64,000 bases of DNA from Megalobrama amblycephala (Eukaryota > Chordata > Actinopteri > Cypriniformes > Xenocyprididae), in NCBI RefSeq assembly GCF_018812025.1, contig NC_063049.1:16201734-16265733 (forward strand). Direction: 5' to 3'. Shown one piece after another: positions 56,873-64,000 of the stretch. The position numbers and the translations under genes are program-made. Positions within the stretch are counted from its first letter, which is position 1. Each line of letters opens with the position of its first letter. The notes under the pieces are model-generated. The model did not search any database. It had not been told where the DNA came from and saw only the letters and a program-made list of their open reading frames with translations.

Positions 56873-59740
56873 TACACATTACAGAAACATTTTTTTGTTG
56901 TTGTTGTTTATTGTGTGATTTTTTTTCAGGATTCTTTTGATGGATAGAACAGAACAGAATTTACTTGATATGTCTTTACTGTCACTTTTGATTAATTCAA
57001 TGCATTTTTGTAAAAAAAATCTACTGACCTCTGACTTTTGAATGGTAGTGTACTAATTAGTAAATACATTTACTTATTCATTTTAAATTCTATGAAAATT
57101 TAGTTTATGTTTTCCATATCTTTTCCACAAACCTCCAGGACTGAAAACCCAAGTTCTAGCGTAAAACCGGGCCTTGTCATCTCCCGCAGATTTCATTAGC
57201 TTCTTTGTGCACAAGACTGTATGTGTGTTAACTGTGTTTGTGTGCTTCACTGCAGGTATATTGATTTCTTTTTGTAGTAGGCTGAAGTGGGTCTACCTGT
57301 TTGCTCCACCTATTTAGGTGACTGTAGATGGACTCTGTGTGTTTGTTTGTCAATTAGATTGCGGTTGGGAGAAGATGGAGTGTTTTCAGTATAGTTGGAA
57401 AGCACCTCACTTTTCTTCCCCTGGCATTTACAAGTAATCTGACATTTTCAGGTAATCTCACTTGCTGTTAACTGCTCCTTAGGGAGCGATGGGTCTGAAA
57501 GTGAGAAAAGGGCTATTGGTGTTCTGAGAGACTAACATGGGGTGGGGCAAATTTACAACAAAGGTGACCTAGAGCAGTAGACCCATATGGTTGAAGTGGT
57601 CAGGAGGGCCAGGGTAACCTGGACTGTTATTACCACAGCATCAAGGGACAGTTTGAGAGCAATTACACCCCTACACCATAACTCTACCCCCTGCCCCCAC
57701 ACAGCTGTAATGGAGGACCTTTCAACCTACACAAAATGGCCTCCTAGCCATTCTCATGAAAACAGAAATAAATCAAAAGAAAGCACACCACTCCAATGGT
57801 AGCACCCCGATACAGTGTGCGCATGTGTGCGTGCGTGTTTGTGATTGTAGGGGATAATTGGAGAACGCTGAACCGGGATGGATTGATAAATTTGACTGGT
57901 CACATATTGGATATGGTAGGGAGATGGTGCATTGGAGGGCATCGTGATTCATTTTGCAAGGCTGTCAGTTGCTTTCTGAGAGTGTGCTTGGGATATTAGT
58001 CCAAAGACTGCAGGGAGAAATAATCAAACCTGTTAAGGAAAGCAGATCCTGACATCCCCTGACAACAAACAGCTGTGGTGCGCTGTAATGGCTGACTTTT
58101 GTGTCAAAATGTTGTTGATTCTGGTCTTTTGCAGCTCTCTGAAAAGATAACCAGTTGACGATTGCTTGCCTGACACTTAAGCTGAAATCTGTGCTCTCAT
58201 ATAGGCTATTATTGACAATTACCTGAAAATTACCTGAGGTATTTCAAACAAGTGGGGATTTTTTTTTAAAAAAAGGTTCAGGACTCCTGACAAAATAATG
58301 CTCAATCGAGGAACACAAGAAACATGAAAAGTAAATGGAGTCAGTGTGCTTTCTGAACAGAAGCTACTTTGAAACTGTAGCTAGCTAAGCTAACAGCTAG
58401 TGATAATGCAATGCAGTTCAACTACAGTTAAGCTACTCTTAGCTACACTATAAGCCAGCAAAAAGTAGCTAAGTGCATTAAAACTTCTTATGGGGGCAAA
58501 GTACTGTTTAATTAAAGTAAGTAAAGTAAAGTATTTTGTTGCACAAAGAAATCGTGTTTTTGAAAGAATGATCTGGGGACGTTATTATTAGTTATTTGGG
58601 TTTATTGTTCACAACATAATTATTTTATTGTGTTTAGGCTATTTCTGTGTTATGTTTCGGCTTGAATGTGCGACATGTCATAATAATGAACACCCGACTC
58701 TAACCGAAGAAACTGATTTAGTGATTGTTTTTAGTATCTGTTCAGAACCATCTAAATGAACAGATTCATTGAAATGAATCAGGATTTTTAATTCTACCTG
58801 TCAGAGACAGCCATTTAGGACAAACCAAAATGAATCAAATTTTTTCATGCTATATGAGAGAAAAATAGCTTTTAGGTGTAAACTATACATAGAACAAAGG
58901 GGGTTCAGAAAATGAATGTCTGGATGGATTTATTATCCACTTCTGGTGTAAATGATCTTTAAGCCACAGGGTTCTATGTGTCAGCACAGCCACTTTGGCC
59001 ACTGGTTTAACCCCTTGTCTGTTTTGCAGCGTATGTTCTAAACGTATTATCCCACAATGTTGTAAGGGTGAAGGGTGAGGGTTTTAGCATAGTGTGTGTG
59101 ATTTAGAACGATATAGTGGTCAGGTGTAGGGGAAAGGGTAAACACAGGTCATTGTGGTATTAGTGGTGGGTTTAACATGTTTCCCCTCTCTCTCTACCTC
59201 AGTGGCTCCACCCAGCCTGCTCTCTGCCTGGGTATCTAATGGTGGCCTTGAGTGATTTGAGTATTGATTTTTTTCCTCAGGATTTCCTGTTTATAAAGCC
59301 CCCCTCTTTCCACTTTTCCCAATTGTTGTTATGTGCCATCTATCACATGCAGCATTCCCTGAATAACACATTTACCAGGGACATAGCAATGATCTAAAAT
59401 GGCTGCATGGGGGGCACTTTATAAACCTTATAAACATTCATTTGGTTGATGTAATGTCCGCCCAGTACTAACTGATTAGAAGGTGTGCTGATCACAGTAG
59501 GATTAGCATTTGCCAACTGTGTATTCATTCAGTTAACTGCTAATACAGAGGCTTCTGTCTGGTCTTAAAATCATTGTTTTATGAAGCCAGATATTTTTTT
59601 TTTCTTTGTATGAAAGCTAAACTAAACAAAATTATAATTATAAAATATAATTAATGTTTCCCAAAAAGTGAAGCAGTGCTCCTACTTTTTATCCTTAGAT
59701 TACTTATAGTTGACTAATGTCACTTTCAGCGCCACTTTTT
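56873..59740. other. Long unassigned stretch
   Basis: About 2.9 kb with no supported gene, RNA or repeat end. 57170-57380 is unique with GATTTCATTAGCTTC and GTCAATTAGATTGCGG cores and may be regulatory. GCTAGCTAAGCTAACAG near 58380 resembles a common fish repeat word. A possible splice-like context was not convincing. Confidence 0.35.
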
Positions 59741-60330
59741 GGAATCTGTGTAACCCGTGCGGCTCGCTTATGCCCAGCGTGATGTGCGGCCAGCGACACC
59801 GGGTATTAAAACTTCGTCTGCGTTGTGTTACGTTGTGTGGATGCAGAAACAGACACGGGACAGTAAGCAGCCGATTCACTGGATCTTTTTACTGTGTAAC
59901 AGAGACATAAGCAGCCTCAGATTGAGTGGCCCTTATAACACTCTCTTCCACTGAATCACATTTCAAAAGGGAAGAAGAAAACATGAACATAAGGAAAATA
60001 ATATACAGAAAACATACCTGTGTAACAGAGACATAAGCAGCCTCAGACTGAGTGGCCCTTATTAACACTCTATAAAACAAACATGGTGCACCTCCATTAC
60101 CATGTGCTTGTTTCACATAAAAGACAGAAACATACCTCAAAGAATGTAAAATGATGAAAATAATCCCAAGGATAGATAAAATAGCACTTTACACATAAGT
60201 TTGGGTGGAAATAAAGATATAAAAGATATAATTAACATAAGGATTAAATAAAAATAACAGGATGACAAAAGAAACCTACCTCTTCACTGAATCACAGTTC
60301 AAAAGGGAAGAGGAGGAGACAGGACAGGAA
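59740..60330. repeat. Region with 127-bp spaced direct repeats
   Basis: CTGTGTAACAGAGACATAAG and the following about 35 bases occur at 59895-59946 and again at 60020-60072 with two or three differences. CACTGAATCACA.TTCAAAAG occurs at 59950 and 60286. The left part (59750-59880) is GC-rich with CpG. Origin unknown; possibly a decayed element end. Confidence 0.6.
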
Positions 60331-60655
60331 ATTAGGTCATACTGTGACCTTGCATCACTTAAAGGAGAAGCGCACCTTTAGATCAGGTATCATAAAACGT
60401 ATATGAACAATTTTGTGTGAATTATAACAATATTTACTAGTGTACTTTGTATACCTGTTACATCTGCATTAAATGGAGTAATTAAAAGAATCACTGAAGT
60501 TGAAGGTACTGGTGAGAGACGCCCTACTCTGATCCTCTTGGCTTCCATCACTTTTTCAATGATGTATGACTCGCATTCATGGGAATATCTGATCTATCTG
60601 CTTACATGGCAGATGCAAATGCACATATATGATTCATATCAGATTTATTTCCACA
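60331..60655. other. Unassigned spacer
   Basis: Nothing supported. Confidence 0.35.
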
Positions 60656-60657
60656 TA

Positions 60658-62261
60658 CAGTGGGTACAGAAAGTATTCAGACCCCCTTAAATTTTTCACT
60701 CTTTGTTATATTGCAGCCATTTGCTAAAATTGAGGTTTTTTTCCTCATTAATGTACACACAGCACCCCATATTGACAGAAAAACACAGAATTGTTGACAT
60801 TTTTGCAGATTTATTAAAAACGAAAAAAACTGAAATATCACATGGTCCTAAGTATTCAGATCCTTTGCTGTGACACTCATATATTTAACTCAGGTGCTGT
60901 CATTTCTTCAGATCATCATTAAGATGGTTCTACACCTTCATTTGAGTCCAGCTGTGTTTGATTACACTGATTCGGACTTGATTAGGAAAGCCACATACCT
61001 GTCTATATAAGACCTTACAGCTCACAGTGCATGTCAGAGCAAATGAGAATCATGAGGTCAAAGGAACTGCCTGAAGAGCTCAGAGACAGAATTGTGGCAA
61101 GGCACAGATCTGGCCAAGGTTACAAAAAAAATTCTGCTGCACTTAAGGTTCCCAAGAGCACAGTGGCCTCCATAATCTGTAAATGGAAGATGTTTGGGAT
61201 GACCAGAAACTGAGCTATCGGGGGAGAAGAGCCTTGGTGAGAGAGGTAAAGAAGAAGCCAAAGATCACTGTGGCTGAGCTCCAGAGATGCAGTCGGGAGA
61301 TGGGAGAAAGTTGTAGAAAGTCAACCATCACTGCAGCCCTCCACCAGTTGGGGCTTTATGGCAGAGTGGCCCGACGGAAGCCTCTCTTCAGTGCAAGACA
61401 CATGAAAGCCTGCATGGAGTTTGCTAAAAAACACCTGAAGGACTCCAAGATGGTGAGAAATAAGATTCTCTGGTCTGATGAGACCAAGATAGAACTTTTT
61501 GGCCTTAATTCGAAGCGGTATGTGTGGAGAAAACCAGGCACTGCTCATCACCTGTCCAATACAGTCCCAACAGTGAAGCATGGTGGTGGCAGCATCATTC
61601 TGTGGGGGTGTTTTTTAGCTGCAGGGACCGGACGACTGGTTGCAATCGAGGGAAAGATGAATGCGGCCAAATACAGGGATATCCTGGACGAAAACCTTCT
61701 CCAGAGTGCTCAGGACCTCAGACTGGGCCGAAGGTTTACCTTCTAACAAGACAATGACCCTAAGCATACAGCTAAAATAACGAAGGAGTGGCTTCACAAC
61801 AACTCCGTGACTGTTCTTGAATGGCCCAGCCAGAGCCCTGACTTAAACCCAATTGAGCAACTCTGGAGAGACATAAAAATGGCTGTCCACCAACGTTTAC
61901 CATCCAACCTGACAGAACTGGAGAGGATCTGCAAGGAGGAATGTCAGAGGATCCCCAAATCCAGGTATGAAAAACTTGTTGCATCTTTCCCAAAAAGACT
62001 CATGGCTGTATTAGATTAAAAGGGTGCTTCTACTAAATACTGAGCAAAGGGTCTGAATACTTAGGACCATGTGATATTTCAGTTTTTCTTTTTTAATAAA
62101 TCTGCAAAAATGTCAACAATTCTGTGTTTTTCTGTCAATATGGGGTGCTGTGTGTACATTAATGAAGAGAAAAAAATGAACTTAAATGATTTTAGCAAAT
62201 GGCTGCAATATAATAAAGAGTGAAAAATTTAAGGGGGTCTGAATACTTTCCATACCAACTG
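60658..62261 (+). mobile_element. Tc1-like transposon, CAGTGGGTAC family, copy 2
   Basis: Left CAGTGGGTACAGAAAGTATT; right reverse complement CAGTTGGTATGGAAAGTATT; TA at 60656-60657 and 62262-62263. 1604 bp. It keeps inner direct repeats on both sides (GGTCCTAAGTATTCAGATCC near 60845; its inverted form near 62045), unlike copy 1. Confidence 0.95.
61031..62019 (+). pseudogene. Tc1 transposase pseudogene (copy 2)
   Basis: Same start (MSEQMRIMRSKELPEELRDR) as copy 1. A 28-base deletion near 61207, relative to copy 1, removes the linker after FGMTR and shifts the frame. The remainder is open in the new frame with the second HTH ([17 protein letters not shown]), the [13 protein letters not shown] block that copy 1 has lost, and [12 protein letters not shown] (first Asp). 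CAA to TAA changes give stops directly before QDNDPKHTA (61744-61746) and after RLMAVLD (62017-62019). DLNPIEQLW (Glu) is intact. Confidence 0.93.
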
Positions 62262-62263
62262 TA

Positions 62264-63741
62264 TGAATGAGGCCTGAAACTGATCTGAGAATATCAGAAT
62301 CCATGTGCTTTTTACACGTTCATGGGTTATATCTGATCTGTGCCACATGAGGAAAATAAATGAGAATTAGGTCACTTGAACCATGTAATGTTTATGCAGC
62401 CCTAGTTAGTTTCCATAGTTACTTATTTACCCTGTCTGCTACCATGGTTACTTATCATTTACACCTGTGTCTCGCTAAATTCCCTTGTTTGCTGCTGTGT
62501 ATTCATACTACCTGTTACTTTCTGTTAATTGTCGGTTCTTGTCTTGATTTGAAGTGTGGTTAGTGTGTTTATTCTCCTTGTGTTCTCCTGTGTATATTTT
62601 CCATATAATATATGGTTTTATGGTGCGTCTCTAAGCACCTTTACCTTATTTTTATTATTCTCAGGTTAGGTAAGTAAGTCAAATCTGATCTAATTTATAA
62701 GCATTTTAAAATACTTACAATCAGACAGAAGACTTCTCTGTGGTCTGTTCAGGCTCAACGACTTAAATTAATGCCACATGAGGCCTAGTTTAATTGTAAA
62801 GTTATAAGTTCATTTATTTATTACATTAGTATTACTAGCATTACATATATTCTACTAACATTCTATATAAGTAATTATTAAATAAAGTATAAGTATTAAA
62901 AATTTCTTCAGCCAAGGCAATATCAGCGATGGAGGCATCATTGCATAATTGCTGTCGGAGAAGCAGCCTCAGGTGCGAAGCAGTCCCTCCTGTTCTTTTC
63001 TCGTTTCAGCCTTTTATAGACTATCTGACCTCTTGAGGTCATCTTCTTTGGAATTCCCCTCATCTGAGTCTATATATAAAGGCTTGCCTCTTTGTTCTCA
63101 GACTGTAACGAACGGTAATGATTGCCTTTCTTACTAATACATGTTATATCTGTACTGTTCTACTAGCATGCTTTATTAAAATCTTAAAACAACAATTGCA
63201 GTGTCTTCCTTTATAAACATATTTTTAATAAAGCTTTACAACAATAGTGATTTGTCTCTTTTCTTTATAAACTACATACTTATTACAGTACTTTTACAAT
63301 AACAGTTGTCTTGTCTTCTTTAACGAGCTATTATCTTATTAAACACTTTTATAAAAACCCATTTGTCTCGTTTTCCTCAATAAACAGTTATCATATACAA
63401 ATTATACATTTTTTCACTGTTTACACACAAACAAGTTATCAAACATGTATTTTCCTCCAATATGTCTCTTTTACAGTTGTTTTTAATAAATAGTTATCTC
63501 TCATAACTCTTTTTCGCTGTTTACACACAAACAAATTATCAAACATGTCTTTTTCCTTTATCTTCACATAAGGTTGTGTTGTCATTGTTATTCTTATAAA
63601 TCACTTAACTCAATAAATGTTTTTTTCTTCTTAAATCTCAGTTGTGTTGTCATTATTATTTTTTATAAGCAGAAGAGGTACAAGTAGCATAGAAAAGTTG
63701 CATTCCCTAATGAAGCAGGGTGTGGCTGATATCAACATATA
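62264..63741. other. Unassigned DNA, possible LTR fragment
   Basis: 62375-62600 (CATGGTTACTTATCATTTAC, TGTGTATTCATAC) has the look of a fish LTR U3, but no TG...CA ends with a target duplication were found. 63100-63660 contains repeated TTATAAA and ACACACAAACAA..TTATCAAACATGT words (63421 and 63521, about 100 bp apart), i.e. a loose tandem structure. No gene. Confidence 0.35.
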
Positions 63742-63743
63742 TA

Positions 63744-64000
63744 CAGTGGGTACTGAAAGTATTCAGACCCCCTTAAATTTTTCACTCTTTATTATATTGC
63801 AGCCATTTGCTAAAATCATTTGTTCATTTTTTTTTCTCTTCATTAATGTACACACGGCACCCCATATTGACAGAAAAACACAGAGTTGTTGACATTTTTG
63901 CAGATTTATTAAAAAAAGAAAAACTGAAATATCACATAGTCCTAAGTATTCAGACCTTTTGCTCAGTATTTAGTAGAAGCACCCTTTTGATCTAATACAG
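63744..64000 (-). mobile_element. Tc1-like transposon, CAGTGGGTAC family, copy 3 (cut by window)
   Basis: CAGTGGGTACTGAAAGTATT with TA at 63742-63743. What follows is the 3' inverted repeat of the family in reverse: the inner repeat GTCCTAAGTATTCAGACC near 63940 and then the reverse complement of the transposase tail (GATCTAATACAG). The element is therefore on the minus strand and continues beyond 64000. Only the last few transposase codons are in view. Confidence 0.92.

Noticed and set aside
62375..62640. Solo LTR
   Set aside because: U3-like composition only; no paired TG...CA ends or target duplication could be found.

Overview
The window reads as non-coding DNA from a teleost fish genome, most likely a cyprinid. 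The reasons are several different Tc1-type transposons with about 1.6 kb structure, TA target sites and DD34E transposase remains, many foldback MITEs with TTAA or 8-bp target duplications, solo LTRs, AT-rich spacers and many CA, TCTA, TA and GTT microsatellites. I could not support any intact host protein-coding gene, rRNA, tRNA or CRISPR array. The longer open frames are decayed transposases, one coiled-coil ORF inside an LTR element, or chance frames inside repeats. Genus-level assignment is inference.

Layout. 1-7.2 kb: a solo LTR (90-512), a TTAA MITE, a deleted Tc1 relic (2769-3573) and a 965-bp hAT-type foldback (5092-6056). 7.2-8.8 kb: a nearly full-length but dead Tc1 element. 8.8-15 kb: mostly unassigned DNA with small MITE and Tc1 fragments. 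15-22.1 kb: a nest in which a TTAA-type MITE was entered by a hAT-type MITE, which was then entered by a young LTR retroelement (15422-21331, minus strand) and by a second small hAT-type MITE. 23.7-28.7 kb: three Tc1/IS630-type relics of three different families. 28.7-31.7 kb: unique DNA with a conserved-element candidate, a tight palindrome and a TTAA foldback. 32.6-44.2 kb: a MITE-dense stretch, including three copies of one ~960-bp family, a possible long solo LTR, and a chimeric junction of two Tc1 families near 38.5 kb. 44.2-53 kb: mostly unique DNA with several candidate conserved non-coding elements, interrupted by an inverted pair of ~840-bp MITEs. 53.4-56.9 kb: two solo LTRs and a Tc1 element holding a TA-target MITE that itself holds a solo LTR. 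56.9-59.7 kb: unique DNA. 60.7-64 kb: two more copies of the 7.2-kb Tc1 family, the last cut by the window edge.

Nothing here works as an operon or pathway. The transposases are all broken by stops, frameshifts or deletions, so the DNA elements look immobile unless helped in trans. The youngest event I can date internally is the LTR element: I counted five substitutions between its two ~1.49-kb LTRs plus a GA-repeat length change. Unique stretches rich in homeodomain-type TAATTA/ATTA cores hint that the window may lie in an intergenic or intronic regulatory landscape of a developmental gene. That is inference from base composition and motif style only.
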